Assembly (NCBI GenBank): GCA_947630825.1 | Contig: CANRJA010000012.1 | Coordinates: 1 to 54,832 of the forward strand | Direction: 5' to 3' | DNA: 54,832 nt | Source of the DNA: an uncultured Clostridia bacterium | Lineage (GTDB): Bacteria; Bacillota; Clostridia; Oscillospirales; Ruminococcaceae | Part shown: positions 26,403 to 34,958 of the stretch, in pieces | Layout: each line of letters opens with the position of its first letter | How positions within the stretch are numbered: position 1 is the stretch's first letter | Program-made: the position numbers and the translations under genes | The notes under the pieces: model-generated | What the model saw: only the letters and a program-made list of their open reading frames with translations | Told to the model about the DNA's origin: nothing | Database searches by the model: none

Positions 26403-28733
26403 ATGATAAAAACGCTTAGAAACCTGTTTAAGCAGGATAAGGAGAAGTTTGTTATACCAAAATCGGTACAAAGCGTTATTCCGATTAACACCGTATGGGA
26501 TGATGGTATTTTTCTTGTTGGCAGGAACAAATACGCAAAGACATATAAATTTGAGGATATAAACTATGCTGTGGCGAGCCGTGAGGATAAAGAAGCTATG
26601 TTCCTTGAATATTCAGAACTTCTTAATTCTCTTGACAGCGGAGCAACCACTAAAATTACAATAAACAACCGTCGCTTGAATAAGGCAGATTTTGAACAGA
26701 CCATTTTAATCCCAATGGCAAATGATAATCTTGATAAATACCGTAAGGAATACAACAAAATGCTGCTTGATAAGGCAACAGGAGCTAATTCCATTGTTCA
26801 GGATAAGTATGTTACAATATCCGTTTGCAAGAAAAACATTGAGGAAGCACGAAGCTATTTTGCCCGTGTTGGTGCTGACCTTATTGGTCATTTCAATCGT
26901 CTGGGATCAAAGTGTACGGAACTGGACGCAGTAGACAAGCTGCGTATATTCCACGATTTTTACACAGGCGAGGAAACGGAATTTTCATTTGATATGGTAC
27001 ACTCAATGCAGAAAGGTCACGACTTTAAAGATTATATCTGCCCTGACACCTTTGAATTTGAAAAGGATTATTTCCGTATCGGCGACAGGTACGGACGAGT
27101 GATTTTTCTTAGAGAGTACGCCGCATATATCAAGGACAGTATGATAGCAGAGCTTTGTGAGCTTAATCGTAATATGATGCTCTCAGTTGACGTCGTTCCC
27201 GTTCCTACTGATGAAGCGGTAAGAGAGGTAGAAAACCGTTTGCTCGGCGTGGAAACCAATATAACTAACTGGCAAAGAAAACAAAATCAAAACAATAATT
27301 TTTCTGCTGTTATTCCTTACGATTTGGAACAGCAAAGAAAAGAAAGCAAGGAATTTCTTGACGACCTTACAACCCGTGACCAAAGAATGATGTTTGCCGT
27401 AATAACAATGGTGCATACGGCTGATACTTTAGAGCAACTCGATAATGACACCGAAGCGTTGCTAACAACCGCAAGAAAGCACTTATGCCAGTTTGCTGTA
27501 TTAAAGTATCAGCAAATGGACGGTCTAAACACAGCCTTACCATTCGGTGTTAGAAAAATTGACGCTTTGCGTACTCTGACAACAGAGAGCCTTGCGGTAT
27601 TTATTCCGTTCCGTGTACAGGAAATCTATCACGAAAACGGAGTGTACTATGGACAAAATGTCATTTCAAAGAATATGATTATCGCAAACCGCCGACAGCT
27701 TTTGAATGGCAATTCGTTTATTCTCGGCGTATCTGGTGCGGGTAAATCTTTTACGGCAAAGGAGGAAATGACAAATATTATCCTTACTGATCCTAATGCT
27801 GATATAGTTATAATAGATCCAGAGCGTGAATATTCTCCGCTTGTAAAAGCAATGCAAGGCGAGGTTATTCATATCTCTGCTACAAGTAAAAATCACATCA
27901 ATGCTTTAGATATGAACTCCGATTACGGCGACGGTGCAAATCCTGTTATCCTCAAATCGGAGTTTATTTTATCCCTCTGTGAGCAGCTTATCGGTAATTC
28001 AAGTCTTGGTGCAAAGCAAAAATCCATTATAGACCGCTGTACGGCAAGCGTGTACCGCTATTATCAGCAGGGTAACTATAAAGGAACTCCGCCAACCTTG
28101 CAGGACTTTCGTGAGGAACTTCTCAAACAAAACGAACCAGAAGCACAGGAAATAGCTCTTGCGATTGAACTGTTTACTGATGGTTCACTAAATACTTTTG
28201 CAAAGCATACCAATGTGGATACTGACAGCCGCTTAATCTGCTATGACATTTTGGATTTAGGCAAACAGTTATTGCCTATAGGTATGCTAGTTGTGCTTGA
28301 CAGCATATTAAACCGTATCACAATGAATAGAGCAAAGGGCAGGAACACCTTTATTTTCATTGATGAAATTTACTTGTTGTTTCAACACGAATACTCTGCA
28401 AACTTCCTTTTTACCTTTTGGAAGCGTGTGCGTAAATACGGTGCGTACTGTACGGGTATTACCCAGAATGTAGACGACCTCTTGCAAAGCCATACAGCAA
28501 GAACAATGCTTGCTAACAGTGAATTTATCATTATGCTCAATCAGGCATCTACAGACCGTATAGAGCTAGCCAAACTCCTTAATATTTCTGACCTTCAGAT
28601 GAGCTATATAACAAATGTCGGTGCAGGACAAGGACTGCTTAAAGTGGGAAGCTCTCTTGTGCCGTTTGTCAATAAGTTCCCTCACAACACAGAGCTTTAC
28701 AAGCTGATGACGACAAGGTTTGGTGAAGTTTAA
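26403..28733 (+). CDS. virB4: VirB4-type conjugation ATPase
   Basis: The 776-residue ATPase powers assembly and function of the transfer channel. Walker A is intact (GVSGAGKSF, near residue 445) and Walker B is 'NTFIFIDEIYLLF' near residue 655. Other family marks are 'NADIVIIDPEREY', 'LICYDILDLGKQL' and 'GITQNVDDLL'. The length is normal and no frameshift is seen. The start has a perfect AAAGGAGG site. The normal P-loop here contrasts with the altered one in VirD4 of the same element. Confidence 0.95.
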   Translation: MIKTLRNLFKQDKEKFVIPKSVQSVIPINTVWDDGIFLVGRNKYAKTYKFEDINYAVASREDKEAMFLEYSELLNSLDSGATTKITINNRRLNKADFEQTILIPMANDNLDKYRKEYNKMLLDKATGANSIVQDKYVTISVCKKNIEEARSYFARVGADLIGHFNRLGSKCTELDAVDKLRIFHDFYTGEETEFSFDMVHSMQKGHDFKDYICPDTFEFEKDYFRIGDRYGRVIFLREYAAYIKDSMIAELCELNRNMMLSVDVVPVPTDEAVREVENRLLGVETNITNWQRKQNQNNNFSAVIPYDLEQQRKESKEFLDDLTTRDQRMMFAVITMVHTADTLEQLDNDTEALLTTARKHLCQFAVLKYQQMDGLNTALPFGVRKIDALRTLTTESLAVFIPFRVQEIYHENGVYYGQNVISKNMIIANRRQLLNGNSFILGVSGAGKSFTAKEEMTNIILTDPNADIVIIDPEREYSPLVKAMQGEVIHISATSKNHINALDMNSDYGDGANPVILKSEFILSLCEQLIGNSSLGAKQKSIIDRCTASVYRYYQQGNYKGTPPTLQDFREELLKQNEPEAQEIALAIELFTDGSLNTFAKHTNVDTDSRLICYDILDLGKQLLPIGMLVVLDSILNRITMNRAKGRNTFIFIDEIYLLFQHEYSANFLFTFWKRVRKYGAYCTGITQNVDDLLQSHTARTMLANSEFIIMLNQASTDRIELAKLLNISDLQMSYITNVGAGQGLLKVGSSLVPFVNKFPHNTELYKLMTTRFGEV

Positions 28734-28754
28734 ATAAATTTTTTCGTTTAACAC

Positions 28755-28783
28755 TTGTAATTTGTATTGACTGTTGTTATAAT
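28755..28783 (+). promoter_or_regulatory. Promoter of the AAA/DUF4143 gene
   Basis: TTGTAA (28755-28760) and TATAAT (28778-28783) lie 17 bases apart, about 80 bases upstream of the start codon. Confidence 0.6.
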
Positions 28784-28861
28784 ATACTTGTGAAACTGAT
28801 ATGGAAATTCAATAGTATAATTTAATATTATCTTTGAAATATTAAAATATGGAGGTGCATT

Positions 28862-30322
28862 ATGTCAATTGTTAGTGATGAACAAGTAATAAAAGTTTTA
28901 CGTCAATACAATCCGTGGTGGAGAACTCCCTCTGCTATTAAGGAAGAAAGCAAGCCTCAGAAACGTCTGGCATATTATGAAGCACTAAAAATGCTCAGAC
29001 ATAAAAGTATCCGACGTTTTGCGGTACTCTCTGGCGTAAGGCGTGTAGGCAAAACTACGATTATGTATCAGATAATCGACAAACTGATAAATGAAGGTGT
29101 CAATTCTAAGAACATTCTATATGTGACATTTGACAACCCTATTCTAAAACTTATTGATGTGGAAAGTGTATTATCTATTTACGAATCTTTATACCCTATG
29201 AATGGAACAAGGTATATCTTCTTTGATGAAATACAGTACACAGATAATTGGGAACTTTGGATGAAAGTCATTTATGACAGCAGAAAGGATATACGATTAA
29301 TAGCTACAGGCTCAGCAAGTCCAATTCTGGAAAAAGGCTCAACAGACAGCGGTACAGGCAGATGGAGTATTTTAAAAATTCCTACTATGTCATTCTATGA
29401 ATATTGCAGACTGCTTGAGCTTGACGAGCCGATACTTCCAGAAAATTTACGGTTATCTAAACTTGTAAAAATGAATACGTCCGAGCTTGACGATTTAATG
29501 AGCCGTTTTACTTATCTGCAAAATCATTTTAACCGTTATCTGACTATTGGCGGTTTTCCAGAGCTTGTATTGTCCGAAGATGATTTATATGCTCAAAGAA
29601 TGCTCCGTGAAGATGTTGTTGATAAAGTTATAAAGCGAGATGTACTGACTTTGTTCAATATACGCAGTCCGCTTTTAATGGAAAAATTGTTTCTTTATCT
29701 CTGTATGAACTCAACGGAGATTTTCAATGCAACTACAGCGGCAAAGGAGCTTGATAACACTTCGGTAACAACGATTGACAGTTATATTGAGGCACTTGAA
29801 ATGTCTAATCTTATCTATTTGTCAAAGCCTATAAATGTGGGCAGTAAGGGAGCATTAAAGGGTAAGCCGAAAATCTTTATTGCAGATGCAGCTATTCGTA
29901 ATGCGGTGCTGATGATTGATGATGTGCTATCAGATGAAAAAGAACTTGGAGCTATAGTAGAAACCGCAGTTTACAAGCATATTGTATCCTTTTATCAAGG
30001 AAGTACAGCACAGTTAGGATATTTCAGAAAGGCAAAAGATAACCAGAAAGAAGTAGATGTCGTGGTAGAACTTCCACGTCAGAAAATTCTCTGTGAGGTA
30101 AAATACCGCAACAACTCGCATATTACTGCCACAGATGCAATTGTGGAGTTATGCAAAGACGAAAACTCAAAAGTAACTAACGCATTTTTGATTACAAAAC
30201 ATTTAGACGACTTTGGCATAACAAAGCACGAAACAGCTACGCCGATTATGCGTATTCCTGCAATTGTTTTCCTTTATCTCTTAGGTAAAGCGGAAGCTGA
30301 GGGGCAAAACGGAAAAATTTAA
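28862..30322 (+). CDS. AAA ATPase with DUF4143 domain
   Basis: The 486-residue protein combines an N-terminal ATPase (Walker A 'GVRRVGKTTIMYQ' near residue 60, Walker B 'YIFFDEIQYTDNW' near 120, 'LIATGSAS') with a DUF4143 domain in the C-terminal half ('GFPELVLSE', 'EVDVVVELPRQKILCEVKYR'), which is related to restriction-endonuclease-like folds. The family is widespread and of unknown function; a role in stress or defence is often assumed. It has its own promoter, a GGAGGTG site and its own terminator, so it is an independent cargo gene inserted between virB4 and the sortase gene. Confidence 0.85.
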   Translation: MSIVSDEQVIKVLRQYNPWWRTPSAIKEESKPQKRLAYYEALKMLRHKSIRRFAVLSGVRRVGKTTIMYQIIDKLINEGVNSKNILYVTFDNPILKLIDVESVLSIYESLYPMNGTRYIFFDEIQYTDNWELWMKVIYDSRKDIRLIATGSASPILEKGSTDSGTGRWSILKIPTMSFYEYCRLLELDEPILPENLRLSKLVKMNTSELDDLMSRFTYLQNHFNRYLTIGGFPELVLSEDDLYAQRMLREDVVDKVIKRDVLTLFNIRSPLLMEKLFLYLCMNSTEIFNATTAAKELDNTSVTTIDSYIEALEMSNLIYLSKPINVGSKGALKGKPKIFIADAAIRNAVLMIDDVLSDEKELGAIVETAVYKHIVSFYQGSTAQLGYFRKAKDNQKEVDVVVELPRQKILCEVKYRNNSHITATDAIVELCKDENSKVTNAFLITKHLDDFGITKHETATPIMRIPAIVFLYLLGKAEAEGQNGKI

Positions 30323-30340
30323 TATAAACAAAATATAAAG

Positions 30341-30374
30341 ATAACGCTCATTTGAACAATGAGCGTTATTTTTT
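30341..30374 (+). terminator. Terminator after the AAA/DUF4143 gene
   Basis: A perfect 12-base stem (ATAACGCTCATT / AATGAGCGTTAT) with a 5-base loop is followed by a run of T. Confidence 0.93.
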
Positions 30375-30393
30375 ATAATGAAAGGAAAAGCCT

Positions 30394-31155
30394 ATGAAGA
30401 ATAAAAAATCTATTATCTGCATTATTGCCGCCGTCGGCCTTTTAGCTGCGGCGGCTTTTTGCAGTTATCAAATCTATCATAACAATGCACAGGTAAACGA
30501 ACAAATACAAGCTTTTGAGGAGCTTGCAGAGGTAGCAAATAAAACCCCCAATAAAGAAAAATCCCCTGATAATAAACAGATAGATGTTCTTGCGAATTAC
30601 AGAAAGCTGTATTTGCATAATGCGGATATGGTCGGTTGGATTTCTATAAAAGGCACTACAATCAATTATCCAGTAATGCAGACTAAAAGTAATCCAAACT
30701 TCTATCTAACCCACAACTTTGAAAAAGCATACAGTTATTTGGGTGTGCCGTATGTGCAAGAGGACTGTGATATTGGCACAAGTGACAACCTCATTATCTA
30801 CGGTCATCATATCAAGTGGTATAAGATGTTTGGAGCCTTAGAGCAATACAAATCTAAGAGCTTTTATGAGGATCATAAAAAAATTCAGTTTGACACGCTA
30901 ACTGAGCAGACAGAATACGAAGTCATTGCAGTATTCAAGACAGTAGCGTATAACCCTAAAGGTTTTCGCTACTATGACTTTGTCAATGCGGAAAACGAGG
31001 AGGAATTTAATGCCTATGTGAACAAATGCAAAGAGCTTGCCTTTTATGATACAGGTGTGAATGTCGAATACGGGGACAGGCTAATTACTCTGTCCACTTG
31101 TGAATACTCAGCACAGAACGGCAGGCTTGTAGTCGTGGCAAAAAAGATTGTGTGA
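30394..31155 (+). CDS. srtB: Class B sortase
   Basis: The 253-residue protein has an N-terminal membrane anchor (about residues 5-25). The sortase core follows, with the catalytic His in 'LIIYGHHIKWYKMFG', the Cys in 'LITLSTCEYS' and an Arg near the end ('QNGRLVVVAKK'). It cleaves a sorting signal and links proteins to peptidoglycan or to each other. Class B sortases are typical members of Tn1549-like elements. No substrate with an NP[QK]TN-like signal was found in the element; the adhesin at 44957 ends in QPYTG and could be a substrate of this or of a housekeeping sortase. Confidence 0.92.
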   Translation: MKNKKSIICIIAAVGLLAAAAFCSYQIYHNNAQVNEQIQAFEELAEVANKTPNKEKSPDNKQIDVLANYRKLYLHNADMVGWISIKGTTINYPVMQTKSNPNFYLTHNFEKAYSYLGVPYVQEDCDIGTSDNLIIYGHHIKWYKMFGALEQYKSKSFYEDHKKIQFDTLTEQTEYEVIAVFKTVAYNPKGFRYYDFVNAENEEEFNAYVNKCKELAFYDTGVNVEYGDRLITLSTCEYSAQNGRLVVVAKKIV

Positions 31156-31190
31156 TATGACTGTAAATACTTTGGGAAAGGAGGTTTTCT

Positions 31191-32966
31191 ATGGCTGATA
31201 TAAAGACCAAAGATGCAGTCAAAGGCACGATAAAAACTATTGATAAAGCTGCTATAGCAGGAGGACGTATGAAATCCGCTTATGCTAAGACAAAGGATAA
31301 GTCTGAACACAGCTATTATACAGAGGAAAATTCCCCTGCTGAGTATGCATCTGATAAGATTACCCGTACTTCAGGTAATGCATCTGAAAAATGCATCCGT
31401 CAATTTAATAAGCAGGGTGAAAAAAGCGTTCAGGTAACTAAGAAAAATATTTTTAAGGCAAAGGATAAGGTGTCTGAATTAAAAACTAAAAGGGCAATAA
31501 AAGCCGCCAATCAGAGAAAGGTACAGACAGTGGCAGAACAGAAAAAAGGTTTAGCAATCCATCAAGGAACTACTAACCATTCCCCTACTCTCGACTCCCC
31601 TACTCTCACTTACACCAACAAGTCACATATAATAAAATCTCGTCAACAGGAAAAAAGGACAATCAAGACCACTGTTCAAAACACAGATAAAGCTGTTAAA
31701 TCCGCTGCTAAAGGAACGGTTAAAACTACTAAAAAGAGTATAAAAACTTCGCAAACGACCTCTAAGGCAGCAATTAAGACTACCAAAAGCTCTGTAAAAA
31801 CGGCAAAGACCTCTGCCAAAACGGCTCAAAAAGCGGCACAAACGGCAAAAACCACAGCAAAGGCAACAGCAAAAGCGACAAAAGCAACTGTCAAGGCTGC
31901 CATTGCCGCAGTTAGGGCAATTATCGCAAGTACAAAGGCTTTGATTTCAGCGATTATTGCAGGAGGTTGGATTGCTATTGTGATAATTCTTATTGTTGTG
32001 CTTCTCGGCTGTGCTGTTTCATTATTCGGCGGAGGCAGTGAAAGTAATTCATATAATCCAATTAGTACAGAAGTGGAATTTTACGACCCGCTCATACGTC
32101 AGTATGCAAAACAACACGGCATTTCTGAATATGTTGAGCTTATCAAGGCAGTTATGATGCAGGAGTCTGGAGGGCAAGGTACTGACCCTATGCAAGCGTC
32201 TGAGTGTGGATTGAATACCAGATTTCCGAATACGCCAAACGGGATAACCAATCCTGAGTATTCTATTAATATAGGTATACAGAATTTAGCCGCCTGTCTA
32301 AACGCGGCAGATGTAGAAAACCCGATTGATATGGAACATATAAAGCTAGCTTTGCAAGGTTACAATTTTGGCAACGGGTACATTGCGTGGGCTAAGAAAA
32401 ACTACGGCGGATATTCCTATGCCAACGCTGTAGAGTTTTCTAAAATACAGGCAAAAAAGTTAGGTTGGAGCAGTTATGGAGATACTCAGTATGTAGCCAA
32501 TGTATTACGCTACTACCCTTATGGTCGTGCATTCACAGGCGGAGGAAATCAAGAAATAGTTAATGTAGCTCTTTCACAATTAGGAAATGTAGGCGGTAAA
32601 CCTTATTGGTCTTGGTACGGCTGTAATAGTCGTATAGAATGGTGTGCTTGCTTTGTATCTTGGTGTGCAGACCAATGTGGCTATATTGATACTGGAATAA
32701 TTCCGAAGTTTTCTTACTGTCAGACAGGAGCTGATTGGTTTAAAGAAAAGGGGCAATTGCAAAACCGAAAATATGAGCCATCCGCAGGCGATATTATCTT
32801 TTTTGATTGGAATACTGATGGTCTTTGCGACCATGTTGGTATTGTAGAAAAATGTGAAAATGATGTTGTTTATACCGTAGAAGGTAATTCTGATGATGCC
32901 TGCAAGCAAAATCAATATTCAGTTGGAAGCAACACAATTTATGGGTACGGTGTCCCTTCTTATTAA
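31191..32966 (+). CDS. Bifunctional peptidoglycan hydrolase of the transfer system (lysozyme-like plus CHAP/NlpC-P60)
   Basis: The 591-residue protein opens channels in the cell wall for conjugation. Residues 1-245 are very rich in Lys, Thr and Ala, with tandem 'KTTAKATAK'-type repeats, and probably lie in the cytoplasm. One membrane segment follows (about 258-285). The outer part has a lysozyme-like domain ('AVMMQESGGQGTDPMQASE', 'LALQGYNFGNGYIAW') and a C-terminal cysteine amidase/endopeptidase domain ('EWCACFVSWCADQCGY', 'DIIFFDWNTDGLCDHVGIVEKC'), with Cys and His in place. A strong AAAGGAGG site precedes the ATG. It is the last transfer gene. Confidence 0.92.
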   Translation: MADIKTKDAVKGTIKTIDKAAIAGGRMKSAYAKTKDKSEHSYYTEENSPAEYASDKITRTSGNASEKCIRQFNKQGEKSVQVTKKNIFKAKDKVSELKTKRAIKAANQRKVQTVAEQKKGLAIHQGTTNHSPTLDSPTLTYTNKSHIIKSRQQEKRTIKTTVQNTDKAVKSAAKGTVKTTKKSIKTSQTTSKAAIKTTKSSVKTAKTSAKTAQKAAQTAKTTAKATAKATKATVKAAIAAVRAIIASTKALISAIIAGGWIAIVIILIVVLLGCAVSLFGGGSESNSYNPISTEVEFYDPLIRQYAKQHGISEYVELIKAVMMQESGGQGTDPMQASECGLNTRFPNTPNGITNPEYSINIGIQNLAACLNAADVENPIDMEHIKLALQGYNFGNGYIAWAKKNYGGYSYANAVEFSKIQAKKLGWSSYGDTQYVANVLRYYPYGRAFTGGGNQEIVNVALSQLGNVGGKPYWSWYGCNSRIEWCACFVSWCADQCGYIDTGIIPKFSYCQTGADWFKEKGQLQNRKYEPSAGDIIFFDWNTDGLCDHVGIVEKCENDVVYTVEGNSDDACKQNQYSVGSNTIYGYGVPSY

Positions 32967-32973
32967 ACAAAAA

Positions 32974-33008
32974 AAGCAAAAGAATAACGAAAGGCTATTC
33001 TTCTGCTT
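32974..33008 (+). terminator. Hairpin closing the transfer operon
   Basis: AAGCAAAAGAATA and TATTCTTCTGCTT pair with one mismatch around a nine-base loop. The T-run is poor, so it may also stop transcription coming from the right. Confidence 0.6.
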
Positions 33009-33139
33009 ACATACATTTCTCTAAAAAAATATACCACCTGCACAAAAACAGATGGTATTGGTCATTATGACAAGAGAAAGTTAACTTTCCACTTTATAAA
33101 AATTTACAACAGAAAAAAACATTTTTCATTTTTATATAA

Positions 33140-33167
33140 TTACAATATATTACTTTTTTTGTATAAT
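33140..33167 (+). promoter_or_regulatory. Possible promoter of the recombinase gene
   Basis: TTACAA (33140-33145) and TATAAT (33162-33167) are 16 bases apart. A second TATAAT at 33263-33268 has no clear -35 box. The stretch 33010-33140 holds a hairpin (ATACCA...TGGTAT, 33031-33058) and the palindrome GAAAGTTAACTTTC (33075-33088), possible recombinase arm sites, but no gene. Confidence 0.4.
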
Positions 33168-33186
33168 ATTTATGGGAATATATTCA

Positions 33187-33221
33187 AGGCTTTCGTAAAG
33201 TATACAACTTTACGAAAGCCT
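33187..33221 (+). repeat. Palindrome 1 beside the tyrosine recombinase, candidate recombination site
   Basis: Perfect 15-base arms (AGGCTTTCGTAAAGT / ACTTTACGAAAGCCT) enclose the 5-base centre ATACA. AAATACTTC follows. The site closely resembles the palindrome at 34501-34533 on the other side of the gene. Long palindromic arms around a short spacer are the layout of a tyrosine recombinase core site. Confidence 0.65.
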
Positions 33222-33359
33222 AAATACTTCTTTTTAGTAATATTTTCTACATCTATTATTAGTATAATACGTTTATTTTCGTTTGTCAACACTTAATTTT
33301 CAAAAAAATATAATTATTTTAATCGTAAAATTATGGTCAAAAAAGGAGGTTGTTTTTTT

Positions 33360-34454
33360 ATGAAAAGAGCAAAAAATATCTACAAAAGAAAGGACGGACG
33401 CTATGAAGGGCGTATACCATATTGCAGAGATGATAACGGTAAACTTAAATATCATTCCGTGTATTCCAATAGCTATAAAGAAATTTTGCAAAAAATGAAT
33501 TTGTCTTTTAGTGATATTAGTTATAAAACGCTCAAGGATTTAACTCTTGAGTGGCTTTGTTCTATGAAATTTAAAATAAAAGAATCAAGCTACTGTCGTT
33601 ATGAAACTATTGTACTAAAACATATAATTCCGTATTTTGAAAATACAATTTACAAAGATATAGATACGGTTACAGTAAATAACTATATTGAATATTTATT
33701 TGAATATGGTAAATCAAATGAAGTAGGAGGATTGTCAGTTAAAACTGTACGGGATATTATAACAATTCTTAGAGCGGTTGCGAGATATGCTGAATCAAAA
33801 TATGACTTTTCCAATCGCCTAATAAATATCAGTATACCTAAACTGGATAAAAAAATAACGCAGGTTTTAAATTTCACCGAACGTTCTAAATTGCAAAAAT
33901 ATTTACTTAATAACCTTAACTATAGTAATTTGGGTATTCTCATATCAATGTACAGCGGACTCCGTATAGGTGAATTATGTGCATTGACTTGGGGTGATAT
34001 TGATTTAACTAATGGCTTTATTTACGTTTCTAAAACTGTTCAGCGTATAAATAACAATTCTGAAAAAGGCAATAAAACAAAAATTTGTATAGGAGAACCT
34101 AAAAGCTCATCATCAATTCGTGAAATACCTCTGCCTGAATTTATACTAGAAATACTGAGAAATTATAAGCGTGATAAAAATTGCTATATCTTATCAGGAA
34201 CACAAAGTCTTATCGAACCTAGAACACTGCAATATAGATTTAAAAATATATTGAATATATGCGGTATCAGAGATGTTAATTTTCATATACTTCGTCATAC
34301 CTACGCAACATTATGCATAGAAATAGGATTTGATGTTAAGGCTTTAAGTGAACTGCTTGGTCATACAAATGTGAATATTACTCTTAATAGATATGTTCAT
34401 TCATCAACAGAAATAAAGAAAAAATATATTGAATCATTTAAATGGTCAAATTAA
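33360..34454 (+). CDS. int: Tyrosine recombinase/integrase
   Basis: The 364-residue protein has an N-terminal arm-binding part ('KDGRYEGRIPY'), a SAM-like core-binding domain (about residues 55-150) and the catalytic domain. The active-site residues are visible: Arg in 'SGLRIGELCALTW', the HxxR box 'FHILRHTYA', His in 'LLGHTNV' and Tyr in 'LNRYVHSS'. It should integrate and excise the conjugative element. ATG 33360 is chosen because AAAGGAGG lies ten bases upstream; the ATG at 33333 lies before that site. The gene sits at the right end of the element, between two matching palindromes. Confidence 0.93.
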   Translation: MKRAKNIYKRKDGRYEGRIPYCRDDNGKLKYHSVYSNSYKEILQKMNLSFSDISYKTLKDLTLEWLCSMKFKIKESSYCRYETIVLKHIIPYFENTIYKDIDTVTVNNYIEYLFEYGKSNEVGGLSVKTVRDIITILRAVARYAESKYDFSNRLINISIPKLDKKITQVLNFTERSKLQKYLLNNLNYSNLGILISMYSGLRIGELCALTWGDIDLTNGFIYVSKTVQRINNNSEKGNKTKICIGEPKSSSSIREIPLPEFILEILRNYKRDKNCYILSGTQSLIEPRTLQYRFKNILNICGIRDVNFHILRHTYATLCIEIGFDVKALSELLGHTNVNITLNRYVHSSTEIKKKYIESFKWSN

Positions 34455-34500
34455 AAAGGATAATTTATAAATAAACCGTATTTTATTGGGTTTGTCGACT

Positions 34501-34533
34501 TTTTTTCGCAAAGTTGTATACTTTGCGAAAAAA
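34501..34533 (+). repeat. Palindrome 2 beside the tyrosine recombinase, candidate recombination site
   Basis: Perfect 14-base arms (TTTTTTCGCAAAGT / ACTTTGCGAAAAAA) enclose the centre TGTAT, the exact reverse complement of the centre of palindrome 1. AATACTTC follows, as at palindrome 1. There is no terminator-like T-run. This is a good candidate for the right end (att site) of the element. Confidence 0.65.
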
Positions 34534-34581
34534 TACTTCCAAAACAACATACTTTATTTTAAGTAATAAATTTTAGATTAT

Positions 34582-34683
34582 TCATAAGATTTTTAGTTTT
34601 AATATTTTTTGCAGCAATAAAGCAAGTAAAAAATTACTGCTTGATATAATTATTGATATTTCCTTATTATATATCTCTTTCAT
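34582..34683 (-). CDS. Small ORF of 33 codons with ideal ribosome binding site
   Basis: On the minus strand AGGAGG is followed seven bases later by an ATG and 33 codons ending in TGA at 34582-34584. The peptide starts MKEIYNKEISIIISSSN and ends in an amphipathic, Leu/Lys-rich helix (LLALLLQKILKLK). I do not recognise it. It could be a membrane-active or signalling peptide, or a toxin of type I kind. A stable hairpin lies in its leader (34724-34748). No clear promoter was found. The evidence is the match of binding site, spacing and start codon. Confidence 0.45.
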   Translation of the reverse strand: MKEIYNKEISIIISSSNFLLALLLQKILKLKIL

Positions 34684-34723
34684 TTTTATTCCTCCTATTT
34701 ATATATAACAAGCAAAATGACTA

Positions 34724-34748
34724 GGCATCAGTGTAAATTTCTGATGCC
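34724..34748 (-). promoter_or_regulatory. Stable hairpin upstream of the small ORF
   Basis: GGCATCAG and CTGATGCC form a perfect 8-base stem with a 9-base loop. A second one (GTCAGC / GCTGAC, 34780-34800) lies next to it. They may belong to the leader of the small ORF or to a structured region between the recombinase and the GH5 gene. Confidence 0.4.
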
Positions 34749-34874
34749 AATGTCGAGCTTGCAAAAGATATGAGGAGATGTCAGCAGTAAAATGGCTGAC
34801 AATTTAAATTAAACCATAACATTTCCTATATTACTGAGTTAATCCTGTTGTAAGCAATATAGAAAATGCGAAAG

Positions 34875-34925
34875 TCACGATATAGAGATCGTGAGTGCTT
34901 TGTATCGTGTATATACATACTCACG
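34875..34925 (+). promoter_or_regulatory. Leader with two mutually exclusive hairpins before the GH5 gene
   Basis: TCACGAT (34875-34881) pairs with ATCGTGA (34888-34894). The overlapping CGTGAGT (34890-34896) pairs equally well with ACTCACG (34919-34925). Only one hairpin can form at a time. The ribosome binding site AGGAG of the GH5 gene starts 20 bases later, so the structure could control translation. No known riboswitch class was recognised. Confidence 0.45.
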
Positions 34926-34958
34926 GACTAATAAATTATTATATAAGGAGTGAGCTCA

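Noticed and set aside
31500-31920. A CRISPR-like or satellite repeat in the Lys/Thr-rich part of the hydrolase gene
   Set aside because: The repetition is only at the level of Lys-Thr-Ala codons and varies in length. No fixed repeat and spacer units exist. No CRISPR array was seen anywhere in the window.
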